DNA of 64,000 nt from contig JAWKQB010000001.1 of the NCBI GenBank assembly GCA_041390365.1, positions 1,364,001 to 1,428,000 on the forward strand, written 5' to 3'. Under the pieces are notes generated by a model. The model had not been told where the DNA came from. It was given only the letters and a program-made list of their open reading frames with translations, and did not search any database. The DNA comes from Syntrophotaleaceae bacterium. GTDB taxonomy: Bacteria > Desulfobacterota > Desulfuromonadia > Desulfuromonadales > Syntrophotaleaceae. The translations under genes were made by a program, and so were the position numbers. Of the stretch, positions 44,446 to 54,055 are shown in pieces. Every line of letters begins with the position of its first letter. The stretch's first letter is position 1.

Positions 44446-45783
44446 TCAGGCCACCGAAGGAGCGGGCTTTTCGCTCCTGAGCCTTTTGGGAACCCATTTT
44501 TCGTCCTTCAACACCAGGGTGATGACCACACCCGCCACCAGAATGGCAGCGGCGGAAATGAACACGTAGCGGCCGGCACTGGCGCCGAAGTTATCTTTGA
44601 AATAGGCCACCAACTGCGGACCGACGATCCCGGCGCATCCCCAGGCGGTAAGAATAACCCCATAAACAAACGGCATCAGCCGAGGTCCATAGGTATCCAG
44701 AACGTAGGAAGGCATTGTGCCGAAACCACCGCCGTAGCAGAGAATGACGTAGCAGACGCCAACGCTGAAAAGGAAGGCGCTGTTGATGTAAAGAAGGGCG
44801 ATAAAAACGACAACCTGCGAAGCGAGCATCAACCGGAAGGCGTTGGTGCGACCGATCTTGTCGGAAAGACCACCCCAGAAGAAACGACCGATGCCGTTGA
44901 ACAGGGAGCTGATGCCGATGAGGGTCGCCCCGGCCGCCGCCAGTTTGGCTATCACTGCGGGATCGGTCAGCTGGGCTGGGTCATAGGCCTTTTTCAGAAT
45001 GTCCTGCAGCATCGGCGACTGGAAGCTGATGAACATGATGCCGGCACAGACGTTGAGGAAAAGCACCAACCACATCATGAAAAAGCGGCCGGAGGCGAGA
45101 CATTCGCCGGCGGTGATGGTGTCGTCAGCAGCGGCGGCGGATCCGGGAGCCGCCTTGGCAGGGGCCGCCATGCCGGCGGGAGCCCAGCCTGCCGGCGGAG
45201 TGACCATGAAGGAGCCGGGGATCAGGGTCAGCACCAGCATGACCACACCAAGTCCGTAGAACACGGTCACCAGGTTGCCGCCGGCCATGCTGAGGCCGAT
45301 CGGACCGAGAACCTTGGCCATGAGCAGCGCGCCGAAACCGAAGCCCATGACGACCATGCCGGTGATAAGCCCCTTTTTGTCAGGAAACCATTTGGCGGCT
45401 ACCGACACGGGCGTCACGTAGCCCATACCGAGACCGAGGCCGCCGATCAGGCCGTAGCCGAGGTAGAGCAGAGCCAGGCTGTGGATGGAGAGGGCATAGG
45501 CGGCAATTAGGTAACCGACACCGAACAGGGTACCTCCGGTCATCGCCAGCACTTTGGCGGGAATCTTCCCCTGGGCCATCTTGATGCCGCCGATGGCGGC
45601 CCCTACGCCCAAAAAGAAGATCGCGGCGCTGAAGGCCCAGGCAGCCTGGACATTGGTCCAGCCATAGGTGTTGACCAGGGGTTTCTGCCAGAAGCTCCAG
45701 GCGTAAACGGTGCCGAGGGCCACCTGGAGGAGGGTCGCCATAATGGCGATGGTCCAACGGTTGGGAAGTTTTTCCATGGACAT
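44446..45783 (-). CDS. OFA-family MFS transporter 2 (formate/oxalate type)
   Basis: About 445 residues, paralogous to OFA1: LPNRWTIAIMATLLQVALG, PDKKGLITGMVVMGFGFGA and GRFFWGGLSDKIGR. The ATG at 45783 is chosen because the same AAAGGAGAATAACA context precedes it as in OFA1, and it gives the same N-terminal MSMEK. It is encoded 78 bases after fdhA3 on the same strand, probably in the fdh3 operon, supplying formate to that enzyme. Unlike OFA1 it has no leader element of its own. Confidence 0.85.
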   Translation of the reverse strand: MSMEKLPNRWTIAIMATLLQVALGTVYAWSFWQKPLVNTYGWTNVQAAWAFSAAIFFLGVGAAIGGIKMAQGKIPAKVLAMTGGTLFGVGYLIAAYALSIHSLALLYLGYGLIGGLGLGMGYVTPVSVAAKWFPDKKGLITGMVVMGFGFGALLMAKVLGPIGLSMAGGNLVTVFYGLGVVMLVLTLIPGSFMVTPPAGWAPAGMAAPAKAAPGSAAAADDTITAGECLASGRFFMMWLVLFLNVCAGIMFISFQSPMLQDILKKAYDPAQLTDPAVIAKLAAAGATLIGISSLFNGIGRFFWGGLSDKIGRTNAFRLMLASQVVVFIALLYINSAFLFSVGVCYVILCYGGGFGTMPSYVLDTYGPRLMPFVYGVILTAWGCAGIVGPQLVAYFKDNFGASAGRYVFISAAAILVAGVVITLVLKDEKWVPKRLRSEKPAPSVA

Positions 45784-45861
45784 TGTTATTCTCCTTTGCA
45801 ATAGAAATCGTGGCAGGGGATGCTCCATTACACCCCCTGCCCGCCCATATACTGGTCGACT

Positions 45862-48555
45862 TCAGATCTTTTCTATCCGGGCCGCACAGGATTTATATTC
45901 AGGGATTTTTGCGATCGGATCGACGACAGGGTTGGTCAAGGTGTTGGCCGCTCCTTCAGCAAAATGGAATGGCATGAAGACCACACTTTCCTTGAGCTTG
46001 TCCGTCAGCTTGGCAGTCACCTCGACCCGACCGCGCCGGGTGGCGACGGCCACCTTTTCCCCATCTTTCACCCCGAGCTTAGCGGCTCTGTCAGGGTGAA
46101 TTTCAACGAAGGACTCGGGAGACATCCTGTTCAGGCCATCCACTTTGCCGGTCATGGTCCGGGTATGATAGTGATAGAGGACCCGGCCCGTGGTCATGAC
46201 CAGGGGATATTCCTCACAAGGCAGTTCGGCACTGGGCTTGAAAACCGCCGGACGGAAAAGCCCCAAGCCACGGGCGCACTTGCCGGAGTGCAGGAATCTC
46301 GTGCCGAGGTGGTCTTCTGTCGGGCAGGGCCACTGCAAGCTGCCCAGTTCGTTCAGGCGCTGGTAGCTGATCCCGGCATAAGAAGGCGTTACCGTGCGGA
46401 TTTCGCTGAAGATCTCCTCGGCGCAGGAATAGTTGGCCTTGATGCCGAGGCGCTGCAGAAGCTCCGCCAGAATCTGCCAGTCGGATTTGCAGCCGCCAAT
46501 GGGTTCGATGGCTTTGCGTACCATCTGCACCCGCCGTTCGGTGTTGGAAAAAGTCCCGTCCTTTTCGGCGAAGGATGCGGCCGGCAGAACCACATCGGCC
46601 AACTGCGCCGTTTCGGTGAGGAAGATATCCTGAACCACCAGGAACTCGGTACCCTTCAGAGCTTCTTCGACATGGGCAAGGTCCGGGTCGGATACCATCG
46701 GGTTCTCGCCCATAATGTACAGGAGCTTGATGTCCCCATGACCGGCCTTGTGGACGATTTCGGTCAGGGTCAGACCGACCTTGTCAGACAGTTCAACCCC
46801 CCACGCCTTTTCGAACTTGGCCTTGATATCGGGGTTCGCCACGCTCTGATAGCCGGGGTAGGTGCCGGGCAGACCGCCCATGTCGCAAGCGCCCTGGACG
46901 TTGTTCTGCCCGCGAAGCGGGTTGATACCACCCGACTCGATGCCGATGTTGCCGCAGAGCAGAGCGAGGTTCGAGAGGGTCATGACCCCTTCGGTCCCAC
47001 TGGAATGCTGGGTGACCCCCATGCAGTAGACGATCGAACCTTTTTCCGCACCTGCATAGAGCCGAGCGGCGGCCTTGATGTCTTCAGCACTGACCCCGCA
47101 GACCTGGGCCGCTTTTTCCGGAGTGAAGTCGGCGACGGTTTTGACCAGTTCGTCGTAGTTCTCGGTACGTTCCTTGATGTACTCGGCAGCCTGGAGCCCT
47201 TCACTGATGATATGGCTCATGATGCCGTTATACAGGGCGATATTGGTGCCCGGAGTGATCTGCAGGAAGATATCCGCATCGGCGGCCAGATCGATTCTCC
47301 GAGGCTCGGCAACAATAATTTTCGCGCCTTTCTTTTTAGCCTGACGGACTTTCGCGCCCACGACCGGATGGGATTCGGTGGTATTGGAACCGGTGATAAA
47401 AATGACGTTGCTGTCAACCAACTCGTTGATGCTGTTGGTCATTGCGCCACTGCCAAGCGTCGTTGCCAGACCGGCAACAGTGGAGGAGTGTCATAATCGG
47501 GCGCAGTGATCGACATTGTTCGTGCCGAACCCCGCGCGCACCAGCTTCTGGAAAAGGTAGTTCTCTTCGTTGGTCACCCGGGCCGAAGTCAGGCCGGCGA
47601 GAGCGTCGCTGCCGAATTCCGCCCTGGTTTTCCTGACCTTGTCGGCGATGAGATCGAGAGCCTCATCCCAGCTTGCCTCGACAAGGGTGTCATTTTTCCT
47701 GATCAACGGTTTTTTCAGGCGGTCGGGATGGTTGATGAAGTTGAAGCCGAACTTGCCCTTGACGCAGAGCAGGCCGTCGTTGGAAGCACCGTTGGCCGGC
47801 TCAACACCAACCACCTTGTTCCCCTTGGTGACAAGGTCCATCTGGCAGCCAACGCCGCAGTAGGAACAGGTCGTCCGGGTTCTGGACACTTCCCAGGCAC
47901 GGAACTTTTCCTTGCTTTTCGGCATCAGGGCGCCGACCGGGCAGACCGATACGCAGTTGCCGCAGGAAACGCAGGTGGACTCGTCCATCCCTTTGTCGAA
48001 GGGGGCGACTGGATGCACGGTGAAGCCGCGGTTGCCGAAACCGATGGCATTGGTGTTCTGAAAGCCGGTGCAGACTTGAACGCAGCGGCGGCAGGCCACG
48101 CATTTATTCAGGTTGCGCACATAAAACTGATTGGTTTCGTCCAGCGGAAAATCGTTCTGCTGGCCGGGAAACATGGTTTCCTCGATGCCGTACTTGTAGC
48201 AGAGATCCTGCAGTTTGCAGGCGCCGGCTTTTTCGCAGGTCAGACAGTCGAGGGGATGGTCGGACAGCATCAGGTTGATAACCGTCTTCCGCGCCTCGAC
48301 AACCCGGGGGGTATCAGTCTTGACCACCATCCCCTGCATCAGAGGAGTGGCGCAGGCGGGAGCCAGGTTGCGGCGGCCTTCCACCTCAACCACGCAGACG
48401 CGGCAGGCGGCGGCCTGCTCGCTGAATTTCTTTTCCATTTCCAGGTAGCACAGTGTCGGAATCTCGATACCGACCTTCTCGGCTGCCTGAAGGATCGTGC
48501 TGCCGGCCGGCATTTCGACTGCCTGGCCGTCAATCGTTACAGTCAACACAGACAT
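45862..48555 (-). CDS. fdhA: Formate dehydrogenase catalytic subunit, selenoprotein (fdh3)
   Basis: An 897-residue FdhA read through UGA at 47493-47491 (codon 355, HCARL-U-HSSTVAGLA). The N-terminal part has the [2Fe-2S] domain (EQAAACRVCVVEVEG), CLTCEKAGACKLQDLC, CVACRRCVQVC, CVSCGNCVSVCP and CSYCGVGC; the Mo/W-bisMGD domains follow the Sec. It is more divergent from fdhA1 and fdhA2 than those are from each other. Its partners are the NuoF-, [2Fe-2S]- and NuoE-like genes upstream, and OFA2 lies downstream. Confidence 0.97.
47462..47493 (-). promoter_or_regulatory. SECIS hairpin of fdhA3
   Basis: GTTGCC and GGCAAC form a perfect 6-bp stem with loop GGTCT, 14 bases downstream of the UGA. Same loop and placement as fdhA2 and E. 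coli fdhF. Confidence 0.88.
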
Positions 48556-48585
48556 GAGACGTTACTCCTTTCCTTGTCCCCGTTA

Positions 48586-50049
48586 TTATCTCTTGATGAT
48601 GGCGTCGAACTTACACTTGTCGAGGCAGGCGCCGCACTTGATACAGGCGGCCTGATCGATCACGTGTACTTCCTTCGCCTTGCCGCTGATGCAGTTCACC
48701 GGGCAGACCCTGGCGCACAGCGTACAGCCGACGCACTTCTCGGGCACCACGACGAACTCCAGCAGGTCGGTACACACGCCGGCCGGGCACTTCTTGTCGC
48801 GGACGTGGGCGCGGTACTCGTCTTCGAACACGCGCATGGTCGACAGAACCGGGTTGGGCATGGTCTGACCGAGACCGCACAGAGCGGTGTCCTTGACATT
48901 GGCGGCCAGCATCTTCAGTTTGTCGACGTCGTCGTCGGTGGCCAGACCCTTGGTGATCTTGTCCAGGGTCTCATAGATGCGCTTGGAACCGATGCGGCAG
49001 GGCGTACATTTGCCGCAGGTCTCGTCCATGGTGAAGTCGAGGAAGAACTTGGCGATGGAGACCATGCAGTCGTCCTCGTCCATGACGATCATGCCGCCCG
49101 AACCCATCATCGACTGGCAGGCGATCAGGCTCTCGTAGTCGATCTTGACGTCGAGATCCTTGTAGGTCAGCGCGCGCCGGAGGGTCCGCCGGTCTGCACG
49201 GCCTTGAACTCCTTGCCGTTTTCCACGCCGCCGCCGACTTCGAAAATGACTTCTTTCAGGGTGATGCCCATCGGAACTTCGATCAGACCGACGTTGTTGA
49301 TCTTGCCGGCCAGGGCGAACACCTTGGTGCCCTTGGAGGTCTCGGTGCCGATCTTGTTGAACCAGTCGGCGCCCTTGACCAGGATGGCGGGAATAGCGGC
49401 CAGAGTCTCGACGTTGTTGACAATGGTCGGCTTGTCCCAGTAACCGGCTTCAGCCGGGAAAGGAGGCTTGGTGTAAGGCTCGCCGCGGTTGCCTTCCATG
49501 GAGTTGATCAGCGCGGTCTCTTCGCCACAGACGAAGGCGCCGGCGCCGTACTTCAGTTCGATGTCGAAGCTGAAGTTGGTGCCGAAGATGTTGTTGCCCA
49601 GAACGCCCATCTCTTTGGCCTGAGCGATGGCGATCTGCAGGCGTTTGATGGCCAGGGGATATTCGGCACGGATGTAGATGGTCCGTTGCCGCCGCCGATG
49701 GCATAGCCTCCGATGGCCATGGCTTCCAGCACGCTGTGCGGGTCGCCTTCGAGAACGGCACGGTCCATGAACGCGCCCGGGTCGCCTTCGTCGGCGTTAC
49801 AGACCACGTACTTGGTGTCGGACTGGTATTTGGCGGCGAAGCCCCACTTCACGCCGGTGGGAAGCCGGCACCGCCACGACCGCGCAGGCCCGATTTCTTC
49901 ATCTCTTCGATGACCTGCTCGGGGGTCATTTCGGTCACACATTTGCCCAGGGCCTGATAGCCGCCGACGGCAATGTAGGATTCGATGCTCTCCGGATCGA
50001 TGAAACCGGAGTTCCTGGTAGCGATCCTGAGCTGTTTTTTTGCTGACAT
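48586..50049 (-). pseudogene. NuoF-like subunit gene with three frameshifts (fdh3)
   Basis: Homology to NuoF/HymB is complete but spread over changing frames. N-terminal part (NSGFIDPESIESYIAVGGYQ to LRGRGGAGFP) shifts near 49860 into PTGVKWGFAAKYQSDTK and YVVCNADEGDPGAFMD. It shifts near 49683 into AEYPLAIKRLQ and GAGAFVCGEETAL, and near 49175 into MMGSGGMIVMDEDD, SCGKCTPCR-type cluster site and two ferredoxin motifs. Each shift fits loss of one base, two in G/C-rich runs. An intact form would be about 488 residues, without the N-terminal thioredoxin-like domain, which is a separate gene here. Either a recent pseudogene or deletion errors in the sequence. Confidence 0.85.
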
Positions 50050-50087
50050 GGCCTTTTTCTCCTCATTCAATTCAATAAAAGGTGGGG

Positions 50088-50471
50088 CTAAAAAACCACC
50101 CGTTCGTAGCCCACCGGGATGACTTTGACGCCATCCACCATCTCACCGGTCTTGATATATTTCTCGACCAGCGCCTTGGCTTTTTCAGCATGAACCTTGC
50201 CGAACACGACCGGCTCCTTGCCGGGCAGTGTAATTTCGACAGTGGGCTCGGAATGGCAGTAGGTCATGCAGCCGGACTGCATGAATTCCACGGCGAGACC
50301 CTGAGCGGCGGCTTCGGCCTTCATGGCGTCCAGCACTTCCCTGCCGCCGGAGGCGATGCTGCAGGTGGCGAGGGACACGTTGACGAGGGGCTTGCCGGCC
50401 TTGGCTTTCGCGGCGGCCAGCAGTTCTTCGCGTTTCTTGTTGAGTTCAGCAATACTGTTAATCTTTGCCAT
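50088..50471 (-). CDS. Stand-alone thioredoxin-like [2Fe-2S] subunit (fdh3)
   Basis: A 127-residue ferredoxin. Cluster cysteines lie in VSLATCSIASGG and MQSGCMTYCHSEP. This is the domain fused to the N-terminus of the NuoF-like protein in the fdh2 operon. It is encoded between the NuoE-like and NuoF-like genes of fdh3, in the order seen in HymABC-type hydrogenases and formate dehydrogenases. Confidence 0.88.
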   Translation of the reverse strand: MAKINSIAELNKKREELLAAAKAKAGKPLVNVSLATCSIASGGREVLDAMKAEAAAQGLAVEFMQSGCMTYCHSEPTVEITLPGKEPVVFGKVHAEKAKALVEKYIKTGEMVDGVKVIPVGYERVVF

Positions 50472-50489
50472 TTTCTTAACCTCTCCTGA

Positions 50490-51002
50490 TCAAGAAAAGT
50501 CCGCGATAATATCTTTAACCATGTCAGGCTTCACATGCCCGTAGACCTTCTCCCCGACCATGATGATCGGCGCCAGGGCGCAGGCGCCCACGCAGCGAAG
50601 GCAATCGATGGAGAATTTGCCGTCGGGGGTAACTTCACTCACTTCGACATTGAGCTGTTGCTTGAGAGCCTCGACAACCTTGTCTGCGCCCTTAACGAAA
50701 CAGGCAGTACCCATACAGACGGAGATGGGATGCTTGCCCTTCGGTACCATGGTAAAGAAGGTGTAAAAGCTCACCACTCCGTAAACATGCACGACCGGAA
50801 CATTCATACGGTCGGCGACAAAGGTCTGCACTTCTTCGGGCAGGTAGCCGAAAAGGCTCTGCGCTTTGTGAAGTGCCGTCACAAGATGGCCTTCCCTGCA
50901 GGGCAGCTGCCGAATGAATTCATCGAGATCCCGATAAAGGTTCTCCGGCAGGACATAGCCCTCGGGGAGAACACACTCCCCGCTTTTTTGACACGTTGAC
51001 AT
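50490..51002 (-). CDS. NuoE-like [2Fe-2S] subunit of formate dehydrogenase (fdh3)
   Basis: A 170-residue HymA/NuoE protein with cluster cysteines in SVCMGTACFVKGAD and CLRCVGACALAPII. Two ATGs are adjacent (51005 and 51002); GGGGAGG is better spaced for 51002. First gene of the fdh3 operon, behind a 590-base leader and intergenic region carrying three tandem repeats. Confidence 0.92.
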   Translation of the reverse strand: MSTCQKSGECVLPEGYVLPENLYRDLDEFIRQLPCREGHLVTALHKAQSLFGYLPEEVQTFVADRMNVPVVHVYGVVSFYTFFTMVPKGKHPISVCMGTACFVKGADKVVEALKQQLNVEVSEVTPDGKFSIDCLRCVGACALAPIIMVGEKVYGHVKPDMVKDIIADFS

Positions 51003-51037
51003 CATTTCCTCCCCTGTTGACGTTTGCCCGGGTTTCA

Positions 51038-51205
51038 ACCGGAGACTTCTGCAGACTCCTCCCCCAGGCCGAAATTGTCCGGCAATCCGCCTTGATCGAG
51101 GGTATGAGTACCTGTCCCGGAGACTGAACGCACCCCTCCCTCGGTACCGAAATGCGTCGACGGGGCTATCCCCTCCGGAGGCTGGACAAACCCCTCCCTC
51201 CGTGC
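51038..51205 (-). repeat. Three imperfect tandem repeats in the fdh3 leader
   Basis: On the minus strand three units share the pattern GAGGGAGGGGT-N2-GTNCAG-N-CTCCGG: about 51172-51205, 51115-51147 and 51038-51067. Each can fold (GGAG with CTCC), and the second and third are preceded by ATTTCGG. Spacing is about 58 and 77 bases. They lie 35-200 bases before the NuoE-like start. They could be regulator sites or repeated RNA hairpins. The rest of 51206-51598 holds no gene that can be supported. Confidence 0.65.
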
Positions 51206-51598
51206 ACATTCGCAGCTGGTGCCGGTCTGCTAACTGGTCAAATTGTCTGGGTAAGTTGGTGGGGTGGGGAAAAAACCTTTAAAACTTCGAAGGCTTTTCC
51301 TCCTCCTGCATTAAATAAAAAAGTGTTTCCGTGTTTCTTTCGGCCCTCTTCAAAGCTTCGCCCTGATACCTGAAGGCTTCAACGAACCGATTTCATTGCA
51401 GTTCGCTGGGCCGACATACAAACTCCATGTTTCCATGGACAAATTCAGTCAAATTCTTCTGCATTTTCCAGGTAATGTACAGGCCGTGCAGATGATACCA
51501 GAGAAGCATATCGTACTCAAACATTTTTTTAGCGGAGGTGAAAAAACAGGATAAATAATTGAAAATCTATGGAAAGTAGCTTTATCTGTCGCAGAATT

Positions 51599-52141
51599 TC
51601 AGTCGGGAAATGGCGTCGGGTCGACCCGGCCAATGTAAGGAAGGGCTCGAAACTTGTCGCCGCAGTCCAGGCCGTAGCCGACCACCCAGATATCGGCAAT
51701 GTCGAAACCCCTGTAATCCAGGGTTATATCGACCTTCTGCCGGCCCTGCTTATGCAGCAGGGCACAGGTTTTCAGACTGGCCGGTTGACGGGCGAGAAAG
51801 AGCTTTACCAGGTATTGCATGGTATACCCGCTGTCCAGTATATCGTCGACGATCAGGACATGCTTGCCCCGGATATCCAGGCGCAGGTCAAGCACCATTC
51901 GGACTGCGCCGGTGCTGACCGTACTGTTGCCATAGGAAGAAACGGAGATGAAGTCGATGCGCCGCGAGACAGTGAGCAGGCGAGATAGGTCGGCGAGGAA
52001 GATATAGCACCCCCGCAGGACGCCGACCAGGATAAGCTCATCCACCTCGGCATAATCGCCGGAGATCTCGAGAGCCAGTTCTTCGACCCGTTGTCGAATT
52101 CGAACTTCATCAAACAGGACTTCAGGCAGGGTAGAATGCAT
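51599..52141 (-). CDS. hpt: Hypoxanthine phosphoribosyltransferase
   Basis: A 180-residue purine salvage enzyme converting hypoxanthine or guanine plus PRPP to nucleotide. The PRPP motif is VLIVDDILDSGYTMQYL, and LVGVLRGCYIFLADL and ISVSSYGNSTVSTG are typical. It is encoded 2 bases after the adenine deaminase gene on the same strand, whose product hypoxanthine it uses. Confidence 0.94.
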   Translation of the reverse strand: MHSTLPEVLFDEVRIRQRVEELALEISGDYAEVDELILVGVLRGCYIFLADLSRLLTVSRRIDFISVSSYGNSTVSTGAVRMVLDLRLDIRGKHVLIVDDILDSGYTMQYLVKLFLARQPASLKTCALLHKQGRQKVDITLDYRGFDIADIWVVGYGLDCGDKFRALPYIGRVDPTPFPD

Positions 52142-52143
52142 GG

Positions 52144-53868
52144 CTACTCATCGGGAAACAGGGAAACCGGTTGCATGCGATCGACGTCGATCAGGCCGAG
52201 ATCGGTCAGCTTCAGCGAGGGAATCACCTCCAGTCCAAGAAAGCTTAAGGTCATGAACGGATCATCCAGAGGCGAGCCGAGCTCCGCCGCGGCCTTTTTC
52301 AAGCGGGCGGCTACAGCGGCGACCTCCTCGATCGTTCGATCGGACATCAGACCCGCCAGCGGCATGGGGAGCAGGCACTTCACCTCGTCCCCCTGAGCGA
52401 CGGCAAGACCGCCTTGAGCTTCCACCACGGCTCTTGCGGCCGTGAGCATCGAACGGTCATCGGCTCCCGCAATGATCAGATTGTGATGATCGTGGGCCAC
52501 GGTACCGGCCAGGGCCCCGTGATGAAGCCCCAGTCCCTGGACGAAACCCAGACCGACACGTCCGCTGCCCCGATGCCGTTCGACAACAGCTAACTTGAGC
52601 AGATCCCGATTTGGGTCGGACAGCGCCAGACCGTTTTCAATCTTCGCCCGGCAGATGCTTTCTTCGGTAACAAGCTGACCCGGTACTATGTGGATCGCCC
52701 GGATCCGGTTGCCGCGGACTCGAAGGGAAAAATCGAGCTTTTCCACAGCGACTTTCACGCTGGCACGCAGCCTTTTCGGCTCTGTCTCTGCACTTGCCCC
52801 AACCCGGTGATCGGGCAAGGCCCTGCTGCAGGACACCAGTCTACCGCCGAAATAGACTTCAGCCGGATGAAAATTTTCAAGACTCTCCAGAACCACAAGA
52901 TCGGCACGTCGGCCGGGTCCTATGAAGCCTCGATCGAAAAGCTGAAAGTACTCCGCGGCGTTCAATGTCGCCATGCGGATGGCCGTCAGCGGATCGATCC
53001 CGCCTCGAATCGCCATGCGTACATGATGGTCAACGGACCCCTTGTTCAAAAGATCCTGGGGATTGAGATCGTCGGTACAGAAGCAGATCCAGCGCTCGGT
53101 TGCAGAGGTCACCAGGGGAAGCAGATCCTGCAGGTTGCGGGCGGCGCTCCCTTCCCGCAGAAACAGATGCATCCCTCTGCGCAGCTTCTCCCGACCCTCA
53201 TCGACAGAGGTGGATTCGTGGTCGGAACGGATCCCCGGGGCGATGTAGGCATTCAGATCGTTTCCGTCGAGACCCGGACAATGTCCGTCGATGATCCGGT
53301 CTGCGAAAAGAGCGAGTTCATCGAGAAGCCGCTCATCCCCCTTGACCACGGCGGGAAAATCCATGACCTCTCCCAGCCCGACCACCTGCCCTTCCTTCCG
53401 CAACCGGACAAGGTCGGCAGGTTTCAGCGCTGAGCCGGAGGTAGACAGGGGGGTGGCCGGGACCGAGGACGGGACGGTAAGAAGGATGTCCAGGGGGCCC
53501 TCCCGTCCGTCCCGGGCCATATAGAGAACCCCTTCCAGGCCCAGAACATTGGCGATTTCATGAGGATTGGCGATGACAGTGGTCACGCCTCGGGCAACCA
53601 CCGCCCGTGCATATTCCCTGGGTCTGACGAGAGAGCTTTCGATATGAACATGGGCATCTATGAGCCCGGGGCATACCAGACGTCCGCCGAGATCGATCTC
53701 GTGTTTTCCCCTGTAACCCTTACCGATCCCCGCTATTGTATCTCCGCACAGAACAATCTCCGTCGGGTAGATCTCTTTTGCAAGGACGTCGACCAGTCTC
53801 AGGTTCCTGAGTACCAAATCACCCGGCCGGGCCCCCCGCGCCACCGCCAGAAGTTCCCGCTTTTCCAT
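52144..53868 (-). CDS. ade: Adenine deaminase
   Basis: A 574-residue amidohydrolase converting adenine to hypoxanthine. Metal-binding DAHVHIESSLV, NPHEIANVLG, DGHCPGL and CTDDLNPQDLL match bacterial Ade, as does AHDHHNLIIAGADDRSM in the C-terminal domain. The start at 53868 (MEKRELL) fits family length; an upstream extension is low-complexity. It forms a salvage pair with hpt directly downstream. Confidence 0.95.
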   Translation of the reverse strand: MEKRELLAVARGARPGDLVLRNLRLVDVLAKEIYPTEIVLCGDTIAGIGKGYRGKHEIDLGGRLVCPGLIDAHVHIESSLVRPREYARAVVARGVTTVIANPHEIANVLGLEGVLYMARDGREGPLDILLTVPSSVPATPLSTSGSALKPADLVRLRKEGQVVGLGEVMDFPAVVKGDERLLDELALFADRIIDGHCPGLDGNDLNAYIAPGIRSDHESTSVDEGREKLRRGMHLFLREGSAARNLQDLLPLVTSATERWICFCTDDLNPQDLLNKGSVDHHVRMAIRGGIDPLTAIRMATLNAAEYFQLFDRGFIGPGRRADLVVLESLENFHPAEVYFGGRLVSCSRALPDHRVGASAETEPKRLRASVKVAVEKLDFSLRVRGNRIRAIHIVPGQLVTEESICRAKIENGLALSDPNRDLLKLAVVERHRGSGRVGLGFVQGLGLHHGALAGTVAHDHHNLIIAGADDRSMLTAARAVVEAQGGLAVAQGDEVKCLLPMPLAGLMSDRTIEEVAAVAARLKKAAAELGSPLDDPFMTLSFLGLEVIPSLKLTDLGLIDVDRMQPVSLFPDE

Positions 53869-54055
53869 TGTCGTCCCTGGCCTCTCAAAGGCTCGAAAGA
53901 TGGTCCCTCCTCTTATCGTGATCGTTGTGGTAATCGTTGACGGCAATCGACCGCTCCCGCTACCGGGGAACTGACAACGATGGAGCGCCGTCTGAAACGT
54001 TTCTGCTTAATCTATTATAGCGGGTCGCCAACCGATGAGAGCTGGAAAACATTTG

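Noticed and set aside
49167..49169. TGA in the fdh3 NuoF-like gene considered as selenocysteine
   Set aside because: Homology after this TGA continues in a different frame, so it is a frameshift, not read-through. The same holds for the TGA near 49849.
51210..51598. Small gene between the fdh3 leader and hpt
   Set aside because: Short open frames here have no ribosome site or recognisable product.
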